From Mesorhizobium sp. NZP2077 (GTDB lineage Bacteria > Pseudomonadota > Alphaproteobacteria > Rhizobiales > Rhizobiaceae), in contig NZ_CP051293.1 of assembly GCF_013170805.1 (NCBI RefSeq), positions 4,842,001 to 4,906,000 on the forward strand: 64,000 nt of DNA, given 5' to 3'. The stretch's first letter is position 1. Each line of letters starts with the position of its first letter. Both the position numbers and the translations under genes were made by a program. Under the pieces are notes generated by a model. That model was given only the letters and a program-made list of their open reading frames with translations, did not search any database and was not told where the DNA came from. Shown piece by piece: positions 8,896-22,213 of the stretch.

Positions 8896-9036
8896 GGCGT
8901 ATCGATATTCAGGTGATGCCGGCCTGCAAATGGCAGCTTCCTGCGCTTCCGGTGCTCACGTACGAAAAGTACGCTCCGCTCCGGTTCTCGGAAACCACCA
9001 TTTTCGGCTCGGCCTGACCTGAATCTCAACACGCCT
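8895..9036. repeat. Long imperfect palindromic intergenic repeat
   Basis: The outer arms AGGCGT (8895) and ACGCCT (9031) pair, then ATTCAGGT with ACCTGAAT, then AAATGG with CCATTT. The pairing continues inward to CGTAC and GTACG around a GAAAA loop. The whole 142 bp therefore folds as one long, imperfect hairpin. It fills the gap between the converging EamA and AI-2E-family genes. Its sequence, with CTCACGTACG-type cores, resembles repeats I associate with Mesorhizobium intergenic regions, but that recollection is unchecked. It could act as a bidirectional terminator or a mobile palindromic unit. Confidence 0.75.
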
Positions 9037-9057
9037 AGCACAAGTTGCGTTTCGGAA

Positions 9058-10272
9058 TCAGGCGCTGGCTTTTTTCGTCGAACTGGGTTCCGGCAGGATC
9101 TCAATCTGCGGACCAGCTTCAATTTCGACCGCCGAGCCGGCGGCCGTCTCGTCGACCAGTTCCACCTCGCGCAGCCACTCGCGCCATATGGCGACCAGCA
9201 ACGCCATCAGCACCGGGCCGATGAACAGCCCGAGAAACCCCATGGTCTTGACGCCGCCGATCAGGCCGAAAAAGGTCGGCAGGAACGGCAGTTTTATCGG
9301 CCCGCCGACGAGCTTCGGGCGCAGTGTCTTGTCGACGATGAACAGTTCGACCGCACCCCACAGGAACAGCGCCAGACCGGTCATGGGCGAGCCGCTGGCC
9401 GCGAGGTAAATCGAGACAAGGGTGAAGGACAGGGGTGCGCCGCCGGGGATGAGCGCCATGACGCCGGTCAGGGCACCAAGCGTCACCGGCGACGGCACGC
9501 CGGCCAGCCAGTAGGCGATGCCCAGCACCAAACCCTCGCCGATGGCGATTACGGTCATGCCGGTCACCGTCGACGAAATGGTCGCCGGCACGACACGCGA
9601 AATCCGCTCCCATCTCGTCGGCAAGATGCGCTCGCCGAGGCGGTCGACCTGGCCGGCAAAATGCTCGCCGTCGCGATAGGCGAAGAACAGGGCGATCATC
9701 ATGAACAGCAGCGTCAGGAGCAGCCCAAAGGCACTGCCGCCGGCGGCCAGGGCGCCGCGATAAATGCTGCCTATGTTGGCGCCGCTGATCAACTGGATCA
9801 GTTCACCAATGCCGCCAGGATGCCCAAAATTGGTCGTCCATTGCTCATTCAGCCAGTCGCCTATGACAGGCATGGTGGCGATCCAGTGCGGCGTCACGGC
9901 CCCATGCCGATTGGTCTCGATCGCCCAGCCAACCCACTCGCGCACCTCGTTGATGGCGTAGGTGCCGGCCAGCGCGATCGGTATCACCAGGAAGGCAAGG
10001 ATGAACAGGATGGCCAAGGTGGCGGCAATGGTGCGGTTGCCACCGACGCCAGCCAACAGCCGCTGGTAAAGCGGCCAGCTGGCGAAAGCGATGACGAGCG
10101 CGGCCAGCACCGGGAACAGGAAGCCGTGGAAGAAATAGACGCCGGCGGCGACGATCAGCACCAGCAGCCAGCGTGCCGCCGAAATCGGCGGAATGACAGC
10201 TGAACTCAGTGGCGTCGACAGGCCGAACAGGCGCTGGTGGCGCTCCGGTTTCTGGATTTTGGATTCCTTCAA
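9058..10272 (-). CDS. AI-2E-family (PerM/DUF20) permease
   Basis: A 404-residue membrane protein with seven to eight spans. The long domain in the centre and the conserved IPGGAPLSFTLVSIYLAASG, then PKLVGGPIKLPFLPTFFGLIGG near the C-terminus, mark the AI-2E transporter superfamily. Members include TqsA-like exporters and Na+/H+ antiporters, so the substrate is open. The start used is TTG 10272; no ATG is available before the first membrane segment. The C-terminal tail is acidic and then basic. It ends next to the palindromic repeat. Confidence 0.85.
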   Translation of the reverse strand: MKESKIQKPERHQRLFGLSTPLSSAVIPPISAARWLLVLIVAAGVYFFHGFLFPVLAALVIAFASWPLYQRLLAGVGGNRTIAATLAILFILAFLVIPIALAGTYAINEVREWVGWAIETNRHGAVTPHWIATMPVIGDWLNEQWTTNFGHPGGIGELIQLISGANIGSIYRGALAAGGSAFGLLLTLLFMMIALFFAYRDGEHFAGQVDRLGERILPTRWERISRVVPATISSTVTGMTVIAIGEGLVLGIAYWLAGVPSPVTLGALTGVMALIPGGAPLSFTLVSIYLAASGSPMTGLALFLWGAVELFIVDKTLRPKLVGGPIKLPFLPTFFGLIGGVKTMGFLGLFIGPVLMALLVAIWREWLREVELVDETAAGSAVEIEAGPQIEILPEPSSTKKASA

Positions 10273-10352
10273 ACGCCCGTGTCTCCCAAACGCCCTTCGC
10301 CGTTATGCACTGATATAGTGCAGCAATCGTGACGATACTCCAAACGGTTGGA

Positions 10353-10593
10353 TATCTCCCCCCTCGAGGGGGTGAGCAGCCGGTTCGCCGAAGCCGAATT
10401 CATCGTGCCGGTGGCACGATGAAAGGCCGGCGAACGCCGGGACGCTGCAAAGCAGCGGGGACCCGGCAGGGCTCTCTCAGTTGACGCCTTGCCCTCGGCT
10501 ATGGCCTCGGGCGTTCGAGTCCTTTGAAAGGTCCACTGGACCTTTCAATTTGCCTTCGGCAAACCGGACTCTCACCCCCTCGAGGGGGAGATC
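10353..10593. repeat. Interspersed repeat bounded by inverted CCCCTCGAGGGG ends
   Basis: The left end (10353-10375) and right end (10571-10593) are near-perfect inverted copies of a 23-base sequence centred on CCCCTCGAGGGGG, differing by about one base. Inside are several smaller hairpins (ATCGTGCCGGTGGCACGAT; AAAGGTCCACTGGACCTTT). The inner segment 10497-10580 is clearly related to 26496-26578. The element lies between parC and the permease, touching the parC stop, and has no coding potential. It is a candidate non-autonomous repeat. Confidence 0.8.
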
Positions 10594-10598
10594 AGCCG

Positions 10599-12851
<2,253 letters not shown>

Positions 12852-13188
12852 GGGCTGGGACTAGCCGAGCGGGTGATTCGCGGCAAGAGGCGCACACAGG
12901 ACAAGTCGATTTACGCCTATTCTGCAACAGGAAACAGCAAGGCCGAGCTTGCCGGCCAACATCAATCTGTTACATGCCACCTCTATTGCGAAACACGATA
13001 ACGCTCGACGGCCCGGCCTTCATGCCAAATTCACTGCATTCTCCAATAGTGTGCGGATCGGGTTTGCCTTTCACTGCGATTTTTGACCATTGTGCCGGGA
13101 CCTGCCTTTTTCCCGTCCAGTTCGTCACGGAATGGTGATGGCGCGAAGAATTGAAAAACAATTTCAGGACACTCTCAGGGACCTTGCG
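12852..13188. other. Intergenic region between divergent parC and a periplasmic protein gene
   Basis: The 337 bases carry the upstream regions of two divergent genes. I see no RNA gene, no strong palindrome and no convincing ORF; short ORFs on both strands lack ribosome-binding sites. AGGGA about ten bases before ATG 13189 is the ribosome-binding site of the right-hand gene. Confidence 0.6.
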
Positions 13189-14379
13189 ATGACAATCAAA
13201 CGCTCAACTCTCCGGAAATTCGCTCTTTCGACCTTCTTGTTCACATTGCCGCTGAATGCGGCCCTTGCCCAGGACGCGGCGGTTGCCGACCGTCTGAAGG
13301 CTGCGCTGGCTGCCCAGGGCGTCGACATCTCCTGGACCGGTGTGACCGGCGACAACACCAGCATGGTGCTGCAGGGCGTTGCCATCAAGCCGGCGGCGGA
13401 AAAGGAAGCCCTCACCATCGGCGACGTCAAGCTCGAGAACGTCACCGCGGCCAATGGCGGTTTTGAGATCGGCACCGTCTCGACCTCGGCCTTCGAACAC
13501 AGCAAGGACGGCGTCACCCTCGATCTCAGCCCCTTCGTCATCCACGACATGACGGTTCCGGCCGATGGCTCTACCGGCCCGCTCGGCGCTCTGATGATCT
13601 ACAAATCCGCTGAACTTTCGAACATGACGGTCAAGGTCGCCGACAAGACCGCCTTCTCGATGGACGGGCTTGCCATCAAGATCACACCGCCCGCGGATGG
13701 CAAGGCGATGGAGTTCACCGGCACCACCGAAAAATTCAATGCCGACCTGACGCTGGTCGACGATCCCAAGTCCAAGGAAGTCATCGACGCGCTCGGCTAC
13801 CAGAACATCGCGGGCAATTTCGAGATAGCCGGCACCTGGCAGCCGACGGATGGCAAGATGGAGCTGTCGAAATACGACATCTCGGTCGAGAACGCCGGCA
13901 CGCTCGGCATGACCTTCGACCTCGGCGGCTACACGATGGACTTCGTCAAGTCGCTGCAGGACATGCAGAAGAAGATGGCCGCGCAGCCGCAAGGCGCCGA
14001 CAATTCGGCGCAAGGCATGGCCATGCTCGGCTTGTTGCAGCAGCTTTCCTTCAACAGCGCCTCAATCCGCTTCGACGACGATTCGCTGACCGGCAAGGTG
14101 CTGGACTATGTCGGCAAGCAGCAAGGCATGTCGGCCAAGGACATCGCCAACCAGGCCAAGGCGATCGTGCCCTTCGGCATGGCGCAGCTCAACAATCCGG
14201 AACTGACGGCTCAGGTGACGGCGGCGGTCAGCAAATACCTCGACGATCCGAAGAGCATCGAAATCTCGGCCGAGCCGCCGGCAGCAGTACCGTTCGCGTT
14301 GATCATGGCAGGCGCCATGTCCAACCCACTCGACCTGCCGAAGACGCTCGGCGTCAGCGTCAAGGCAAACGAGGACTGA
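13189..14379 (+). CDS. Exported periplasmic protein of unknown function
   Basis: A 396-residue protein with a clear signal peptide: a basic MTIKRSTLRKFALS, then a hydrophobic stretch ending NAALA before QDAAVADR. The mature part is a repetitive beta-rich sequence of the kind DVKLENVTAANGGFEIGTV and SMDGLAIKITPPADGK. It resembles large AsmA/DUF945-like periplasmic proteins, but I cannot assign it to a family. A longer frame begins at 13090, but the signal peptide and the AGGGA before 13189 fix the start. It ends at a strong terminator shared with aspS. Confidence 0.8.
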   Translation: MTIKRSTLRKFALSTFLFTLPLNAALAQDAAVADRLKAALAAQGVDISWTGVTGDNTSMVLQGVAIKPAAEKEALTIGDVKLENVTAANGGFEIGTVSTSAFEHSKDGVTLDLSPFVIHDMTVPADGSTGPLGALMIYKSAELSNMTVKVADKTAFSMDGLAIKITPPADGKAMEFTGTTEKFNADLTLVDDPKSKEVIDALGYQNIAGNFEIAGTWQPTDGKMELSKYDISVENAGTLGMTFDLGGYTMDFVKSLQDMQKKMAAQPQGADNSAQGMAMLGLLQQLSFNSASIRFDDDSLTGKVLDYVGKQQGMSAKDIANQAKAIVPFGMAQLNNPELTAQVTAAVSKYLDDPKSIEISAEPPAAVPFALIMAGAMSNPLDLPKTLGVSVKANED

Positions 14380-14402
14380 TCGAAGCGGCCTCAAGATACG
14401 AA

Positions 14403-14435
14403 AATAGCCCGGCAGCGATGCCGGGCTATTTTTTT
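14403..14435. terminator. Rho-independent terminator, probably bidirectional
   Basis: An 11-bp perfect stem (AATAGCCCGGC/GCCGGGCTATT) with a six-base loop is followed by a T-run on the + strand and preceded by AAAA. It therefore can end both the periplasmic protein gene on + and aspS on the - strand, which converge here. Confidence 0.93.
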
Positions 14436-14497
14436 GGATTGTGGAACCGAAAGAATCGGCTCTGGCGGGTTTTTAAAGTACCGCCCGAAGCTCGCGA

Positions 14498-16288
<1,791 letters not shown>

Positions 16289-16426
16289 GGTCATTGCTAA
16301 AGTCCGGGGTGCTGGGTTGCGGCCGAAGCATCAAAGCCCGGCCCAAAATTTGCGCGAAAAGCGCATGGGAGGCCGGATTTGTCAAGGCAAGCGGACTATC
16401 CCAACGCCCAACATGCCACTGAGCGT

Positions 16427-17185
16427 TCAGGCGAAGTGGATTTCGGCGCCCTGGCGTTCGAAATCGGCAAGGATCGCGGCCGGCGCGGTCTTTTCGACCA
16501 CCAGATGGCGGATCGCTTCGGCCCCGGCGACGCGATAGGGTGCCGCGGTGGCGAGCTTGTCGTTGGTTACGGCGATGACGATACCGGTGCTGTTCCTGGC
16601 CATGGCCCGCTTGACTTCGGCCTCGGCCGAATCAAATGCCGTCACACCGCGTGAGGCATCCAGACCGCACGAGCCAAGGAAGAACAGATCGGCGCCAAGC
16701 TGCGCAATGGCGGCCAACGTGTCGGCGCCGACGCAGGTGCCGAGGTCGCGGACAAACCTTCCGCCGAGCACGATCAGTTCGACCAGGGGATGGTCGGACA
16801 GCGCCGAGGCAACACCGAGCGAATTGGTTGCGATGGTCAGCTCAAGGTCGCGCGGAATGGCCTTGGCAATGGCGGCGTTGGTGCTGCCGCCGTCGATGAA
16901 CAGGCTCTGCCCACTGGAGAGCAACGCGACGGCCGTGCTTGCCAGCCGCGCCTTCTCCTCGACCGCATGGCCGCCGCGCAGACCGATGGGGGCCGCGGCA
17001 AAGGGTGCGGCCGCAACCGCGCCACCATAGACCCGTCGACATTGCCCGGCTTTCGCCAGTTCCCTGAGGTCGCGGCGCACCGTGTCCTCGGAAACACCGA
17101 AGCGGCTCGCCAGTTCGCCGGCCAGCACACTCCCCTCCGCCGCAAGGCGGTCACGGATAAGCTGGTGCCGTTGATCGGTGAGCAT
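16427..17185 (-). CDS. DeoR/GlpR-family transcriptional regulator
   Basis: A 252-residue regulator. The N-terminal helix-turn-helix LASRFGVSEDTVRRDLRELA with the following RVYGG is the DeoR signature. The C-terminal DeoR sensor domain carries LFIDGGSTNAAIAKAIP, ITIATNS-like LTIATNSLGVASAL and LGSCGLDASRGVTAFDSAEA. These regulators usually repress sugar-phosphate or nucleoside catabolism and release DNA on binding a phosphorylated sugar. The gene is divergent from an MFS transporter, and two direct repeats in the shared upstream region look like its operators. Confidence 0.92.
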   Translation of the reverse strand: MLTDQRHQLIRDRLAAEGSVLAGELASRFGVSEDTVRRDLRELAKAGQCRRVYGGAVAAAPFAAAPIGLRGGHAVEEKARLASTAVALLSSGQSLFIDGGSTNAAIAKAIPRDLELTIATNSLGVASALSDHPLVELIVLGGRFVRDLGTCVGADTLAAIAQLGADLFFLGSCGLDASRGVTAFDSAEAEVKRAMARNSTGIVIAVTNDKLATAAPYRVAGAEAIRHLVVEKTAPAAILADFERQGAEIHFA

Positions 17186-17203
17186 TGCCTGATCCTATTT
17201 CTC

Positions 17204-17238
17204 TTTGCACGTTCTTGCATGTTTTGCACGTTTATGCA
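17204..17238. promoter_or_regulatory. Two direct repeats, putative DeoR operators
   Basis: TTTGCACGTTCTTGCA (17204-17219) and TTTGCACGTTTATGCA (17223-17238) differ at only two positions and lie 19 bp apart, about two helical turns. Each holds TGCA-N6-TGCA. They sit between the divergent DeoR regulator and the MFS transporter, where autoregulation and control of the transporter would be expected. Confidence 0.75.
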
Positions 17239-17298
17239 AGGAGTGACTGATCAGGCTGCCGGACAAGCCAGCCTCTCTGTTCCTTTGAAAGCACCGCG

Positions 17299-18531
17299 AT
17301 GAGCTTTGGCCTCAACCTTGCCCCGCAACACCGCGTCTATGCCGGCTTCGCGATCTATTCCTTCGCCATGGGCAACATTTTTCCGCGGCTGCCAGACATC
17401 AAGCACGCCATGGGCATTGGCGACGGCACGCTCGGCCTCAGCCTGATCGGAACCCCGATCGGCACCTTGACGGCGTTGACGCTGGCGACGCCGCTGCTCG
17501 AGCGCATCGGCTTCCGCCGCGCGCTGCTTGCCCTGATCCCGCTGCTGGCGCTTGCTTATGCCATCACAGTGCACGCACCGGGGCCCCTGGCGCTTTTCCT
17601 GATGCTCTTTCCAGTCGGCCTGATGATTGGCAGCGTCGAGATCATGCTCAATGTCGAGGCCGACCGGACCGAATTCCTGGTCAAGCGCCGCATCATGAAC
17701 CGCGCGCATTCGTTCTGGAGCATGGGCTTTTTCGGCGCCGGCCTCTTCGGTGCCGCACTGGCGCATCTCGGCATATCGCCGCAACTGCATCTGGCGCTGA
17801 TCGTACCGATCGTCACGATCTCGATGGCGCTGTGCCTCGGCGGCTACCAACCGGCGCCGAGCCGCTTCGCCGGCACCAGCGAGAAGGCACCCGTGCTGGC
17901 GCGGCCGACGCTACCCATCCTCGTCCTTGTCGCCGTCACGCTCTCGGCCATGCTGATGGAAGGCGCCAGCATCGACTGGTCGGCGATCTATATGCGCACA
18001 GTGTTCGAATCCGGCCCCTTCGTCGCCGGCTTCACCGTGGCGCTGTTTGCCTTTTCTCAGGCAACCACGCGCTTCTTCGCCGACAGTTTCGTCGACCGCC
18101 ATTCGCCAAGCGGCGTGGCGCGGGTGCTGCTGGTGATGATGGCGGCCGGCGTGCTGATTGTGTTTTTCTCGCCCGCCCCGTTTGTCTCCATGCTGGGCTT
18201 TGCCCTTCTGGGGATTGGCACCAGCGCCCTCTTCCCGCTGGCGATCTCGGCCGCCGCCCAGCGAACCGACCGACCGGCGGCGATCAATGTCGCGGCGCTG
18301 TCGCAGATCTCCTTCGTCGCCTTCCTGCTCGGCCCGCCGCTGCTCGGCTTCGTCTCCGACCATTGGGGCATCCGCTCGGCCTTTGGCATCGGCATCCCCT
18401 TCATCCTGCTGAGCCTGCTGACGGCAGGATCGCTTGGCCGGCGGCCGGCCGCCGGCAAACCCGCCGCTCCGGCGGGTGAGCCGCTCGAACCGGCGCGGGA
18501 CAAGATACTGGCGCGGGTAACAGAAGGGTGA
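17299..18531 (+). CDS. MFS transporter
   Basis: A 410-residue major facilitator protein with about twelve membrane spans. GNIFPRLPDIKHAMGIGDGTLGLSLIGTPIGTLTAL at the N-terminus is typical of the YbjJ/FucP-like group of sugar or aldose transporters. The gene is divergent from a DeoR regulator with shared operator-like repeats, so a carbohydrate substrate controlled by that regulator is a reasonable inference. The C-terminal tail after the last helix is Ala/Pro-rich. Start at ATG 17299. Confidence 0.87.
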   Translation: MSFGLNLAPQHRVYAGFAIYSFAMGNIFPRLPDIKHAMGIGDGTLGLSLIGTPIGTLTALTLATPLLERIGFRRALLALIPLLALAYAITVHAPGPLALFLMLFPVGLMIGSVEIMLNVEADRTEFLVKRRIMNRAHSFWSMGFFGAGLFGAALAHLGISPQLHLALIVPIVTISMALCLGGYQPAPSRFAGTSEKAPVLARPTLPILVLVAVTLSAMLMEGASIDWSAIYMRTVFESGPFVAGFTVALFAFSQATTRFFADSFVDRHSPSGVARVLLVMMAAGVLIVFFSPAPFVSMLGFALLGIGTSALFPLAISAAAQRTDRPAAINVAALSQISFVAFLLGPPLLGFVSDHWGIRSAFGIGIPFILLSLLTAGSLGRRPAAGKPAAPAGEPLEPARDKILARVTEG

Positions 18532-18691
18532 ATGGCGTCCCTCATCAAGTCGACGAGGATGTATCGGCCGCGTCAGTCCTGATTTCCAAATGGCGGTCCG
18601 CCGGCTTCCTGGGGCAACGCCTGGAATTGTTGCTGGCATTGGCCGAGGCGATGGTTCAAAAAGGATAGTCGACCAAGCGATTGCTTCCTCC

Positions 18692-19936
18692 ATGTCCTCC
18701 ATTCGCCCGCTGATTCCGCTCCTGCTCGCCGCAGGCATCCTGCTCGGCGGCAATGGGCTGCAGAGCACGCTGATTGCGCTGCGCGGCGCACAGGAAGGGT
18801 TTTCCGCTTCCGACATCGGCCTGATGGGCACCTTCTATTTTGCCGGCTTCCTGCTCGGCTGCCTGGCCATCACCCGCATCATGAAGGCAGTCGGCCATAT
18901 CAGGGTGTTTTCAGCGCTTGCCGCGATCGCCTCGGTCGGCACTCTGCTCCTGGTGCTGGTCCCCGATCCGGTGATGTGGTGCGCGGTGCGCTTTGCCGGC
19001 GGCTTCTGTTTCGCCGGGCTGTTCACCATCGTCGAGAGCTGGCTGAATTCCGGCGTCACCAACAAGGACCGCGCCCGCGTGCTGGCGATCTACCGGATGG
19101 TCGATACCGGCTCGGTGACATCAGCCCAGTTCCTGATCCCGGTCTTCGGCGCCAGCGGCTTCACCATCTTCGCCATCATGTCGATCATGATCACCCTGTC
19201 GCTGGTGCCGGTTTCGCTCGGCGATCGCTCCAACCCGACGCCGCCGGAGGACGTCAAGCTCGACCTGGCGCGCGTCTGGCGGATTTCGCCGCTCGGCTGC
19301 TTCGGCTGCATCGCCGTCGGCGTCACCAACAGCGCGTTTCGCACGCTATCGCCGGTCTATGCCGAGCAGATCGGCATGTCGGTTGCCGACGTCGTGACCT
19401 TCGTCAGCGTCGGCATCTTCGGCGGCGCCATCATCCAATATCCGCTCGGCTATCTCTCCGATCGCTGGGACCGGCGCCGAGTGCTGTTGATAACGACCTG
19501 TTGCGCGATGCTTTCAGCCCTGGCGCTGGTGTTCATCGCCGGCAGCAATCGGCTGCTCAACTTCATCATCATCTTCATCTTTGGCTGTTTCGCCATGCCG
19601 CTCTATTCGCTGTCGGCGGCGCATTCCAACGACCGCGCCGACACGGGCGAGTTCGTGCTGATCAATGCGGCGCTGATGCTGTTCTACTCCTTCGGTGCCA
19701 TTGGCGGCCCGTTCGCCGCCTCGACAGTGATGCAATATTTCGGGCCGAGCGCGCTGTTCGTGTTCAGCGCCGCCGTCTATGCGATCTTCATCACCGTCAT
19801 CCTCTACCGCATGCGGGCCAGGTCGGGCGTGCCGGCGGGCAAGCGCGGCCGCTTTATCGCGCTGCTGCGCACCTCGACGGTTTTTGCGCGGCTGGCCAGA
19901 CGGAATGGCGATTCCGATGACCCGGGAAGCTCATGA
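18692..19936 (+). CDS. MFS transporter, YcaD-like
   Basis: A 414-residue twelve-helix transporter. I choose ATG 18692 because the first membrane helix starts at once (IRPLIPLLLAAGILLGGNGLQ). The YcaD-like features are TLIALRGAQEGFSASDIGLM, an acidic-aromatic IVESWLNSGV in helix 4, and YLSDRWDRRRVL in the middle loop. Substrates of this group are largely unknown. It is separate from the previous MFS gene (160 bases apart), and the two share little sequence. Confidence 0.85.
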   Translation: MSSIRPLIPLLLAAGILLGGNGLQSTLIALRGAQEGFSASDIGLMGTFYFAGFLLGCLAITRIMKAVGHIRVFSALAAIASVGTLLLVLVPDPVMWCAVRFAGGFCFAGLFTIVESWLNSGVTNKDRARVLAIYRMVDTGSVTSAQFLIPVFGASGFTIFAIMSIMITLSLVPVSLGDRSNPTPPEDVKLDLARVWRISPLGCFGCIAVGVTNSAFRTLSPVYAEQIGMSVADVVTFVSVGIFGGAIIQYPLGYLSDRWDRRRVLLITTCCAMLSALALVFIAGSNRLLNFIIIFIFGCFAMPLYSLSAAHSNDRADTGEFVLINAALMLFYSFGAIGGPFAASTVMQYFGPSALFVFSAAVYAIFITVILYRMRARSGVPAGKRGRFIALLRTSTVFARLARRNGDSDDPGSS

Positions 19937-20011
19937 AGAAGGCGCCAAAGCTTGACGAAAGCCTTCCCGGCTGAAATCTAGGAAGACCTTACTCCTGCCA
20001 AAAGCGATTTG

Positions 20012-21163
20012 ATGCACGTCATCACCACCCAGAAAGAACTCGAGACCGTTCTCGCCGCTTTCGAAAAGTCGGATTTCGTCACCGTCGACACCGAATTCAT
20101 CCGCGAAACGACCTTCTGGCCGATCCTGTGCCTGATCCAGATGGCCGCTCCTGGCGTGACGGCACTGATCGATCCGCTGTCGCCGGATATCAACCTTAAG
20201 CCCTTCTTCAGGCTGATGGCCAATGAAGCGGTGGTCAAGGTCTTCCATGCCGCAAGGCAGGACATCGAAATCATCGTCCATCTCGGCGATCTCGTTCCGC
20301 ACCCGGTGTTCGATACGCAGGTCGCGGCGATGGTCTGCGGCTTTGGCGATAGCGTTTCCTACGACCAGCTCGTGCAACGTATCACCGGCGCGCGGCTCGA
20401 CAAATCGTCGCGCTTCACCGACTGGCGCCACCGGCCGCTTTCCGACAAGCAGCTCGACTACGCGCTGGCCGATGTCACCCATCTGATCGAGGTCTATCAG
20501 CACCTCAGCGCTGAACTGGAGCGGGAAAACCGCGCCCATTGGCTGAACGAAGAGATGGATGTGCTGACCTCGCGCGAGACCTACGATCCGCACCCCGAAG
20601 ACGCCTGGAAGCGGCTGAAGATGCGGCTGCGCAAGCCGCAGGAACTGGCGATCGTCCAGACCGTGGCGGCATGGCGTGAACGCGAGGCCAGGGAACGCGA
20701 CGTGCCGCGCGGCCGCGTGCTCAAGGACGATGCGATCTACGAAGTGGCGCAGCAGGCACCGCGCGATGCGGCGGCCCTTGCCAAGCTGCGCACCACGCCA
20801 AAAGGCTGGGAGCGCTCGTCGACGGCGACGGCCCTGCTTGGCGCGGTCAATACCGCACTTGCCTTGCCCAAGGAGGAGATGCCGAAGCTGCCGAAGAATT
20901 TTCAGCCGCCGGAAGGTTCAAGCGCGGCGGCGGAGCTATTGAAAGTGCTGCTGCGGATCGTCGCCGAAAAACAGGGCGTGGCCTCGAAGGTGCTGGCCTC
21001 CAGCGATGACATCGACCGTATCGCGGCCGAAGGCGAGGAGGCCGATGTGCCGGCGCTGCAGGGCTGGCGGCGCGCCGTGTTCGGCGAAGCGGCCCTGAAG
21101 TTGGTGCGCGGCGAGATCGGCATCAAGTTCGACAAACGCAAGATTGCGGTGTTCGATCTGTAG
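20012..21163 (+). CDS. rnd: Ribonuclease D
   Basis: A 383-residue 3'-5' exoribonuclease that trims tRNA and other small RNA 3' ends. The DEDDy exonuclease motifs are present: TVDTEFIRE (Exo I, Asp and Glu), KVFHAARQDIEIIV (Exo II Asp) and LDYALADVTHL (Exo III Tyr and Asp). A helical HRDC region follows (KPQELAIVQTVAAWRE). A TTG immediately before ATG 20012 is less likely. No neighbouring gene overlaps it. Confidence 0.94.
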   Translation: MHVITTQKELETVLAAFEKSDFVTVDTEFIRETTFWPILCLIQMAAPGVTALIDPLSPDINLKPFFRLMANEAVVKVFHAARQDIEIIVHLGDLVPHPVFDTQVAAMVCGFGDSVSYDQLVQRITGARLDKSSRFTDWRHRPLSDKQLDYALADVTHLIEVYQHLSAELERENRAHWLNEEMDVLTSRETYDPHPEDAWKRLKMRLRKPQELAIVQTVAAWREREARERDVPRGRVLKDDAIYEVAQQAPRDAAALAKLRTTPKGWERSSTATALLGAVNTALALPKEEMPKLPKNFQPPEGSSAAAELLKVLLRIVAEKQGVASKVLASSDDIDRIAAEGEEADVPALQGWRRAVFGEAALKLVRGEIGIKFDKRKIAVFDL

Positions 21164-21177
21164 GGGCTTTCTGGCCG

Positions 21178-22207
21178 ATGGGTTCGGATCAGGACGAGAA
21201 CCGGCGATACGAGGCGATTGACGCCTTGCGTGCAATCGCCGTGATGCTGGTTCTGATCTTCCACTATACGTCTCGCTTTCCTCCCGACTACATCCGGTTC
21301 GATCACCAGATGGAGTTGCCGTGGCAAGGGGTGGTTGGTGTCTTCCTCTTTTTTATTATCAGCGGCTACTGCATCGCGATGACAGCCGAGCGGGCTGGAA
21401 CCGTGTGGATGTTCTGGCTGCAGAGATTTACGCGGCTAGAGCCGGCGCTCATCGCCTGTATCGCAATCACGCTTGTCGTGGTTGCGGCCTTGGGTCTTCC
21501 AGGCAGAGAGGTTTCAGCGCTCGATGGCCTGAAAAACGCAAGCTGGGTAACCCTTTTTGTTCCGACGCCGCTTGTCGACGGCGCCTACTGGTCGCTGCTC
21601 GAGGAAGCAAAATTCTATTTTGTGTTCGGCCTCATCTTCTATCTCTGGCCAAATCGCGTCCTCGCCGTTTTCACCGGCTTTACCGTTCTGGGCGCAATTG
21701 CGCAGTTTTCAGGATTGTGGAGAGACCATCAGGCCTTGATCTATCCCTTCAAGGGCATCGCCACGCCATATTTTTTCTTCCCCTACAGCCTGTTCTTTTT
21801 GATGGGCATCGCGGCGAGGCGATCGACCCGGGCTGTACAGATGGTCGTGATGGCCGGGTGCCTGGTTCATCAAGCTGTGGGGCGGCTCAGCATTCAGTGC
21901 CTGGGTCATCGCGCTTTCAATTCTTGGTGTCATCGGGGTCCAGCTGCGCGATATCAAGATCTGGCGAAGCGTCAGCTATATCGGCTTGATCAGCTATCCG
22001 CTGTATCTTCTGCATCAGAATGTCGGTGTCGCGTTCATACGATGGCTGGCTACGTGGATCGGTTCCCCGTATCTCCGGATCGGCATAGCGTTCTGCATCG
22101 TGGTCGCCATGGCTGCGTTCATCGCATGGTCGGTCGAGCATAGATTTCGACGTAGGATCGAAATCCGTGCGGCACGCTTGATGTCGAGGACGGCAACCGC
22201 CGCGTAG
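21178..22207 (+). pseudogene. Acyltransferase-3 family gene broken by a frameshift
   Basis: The first frame starts at ATG 21178 with YEAIDALRAIAVMLVLIFHY, the acyltransferase-3 (OafA/YrhL) signature with the catalytic histidine region. It runs through several membrane helices to MVVMAG near 21858. The family sequence then continues one frame over as WFIKLWGGSAFSAWVIALSI and SYIGLISYPLYLLHQNVG, ending at 22207. The break lies around 21850-21863. Such enzymes acylate surface polysaccharides or other envelope sugars. A sequencing error in one base would restore the gene. Confidence 0.85.
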
Positions 22208-22213
22208 CCTGTC

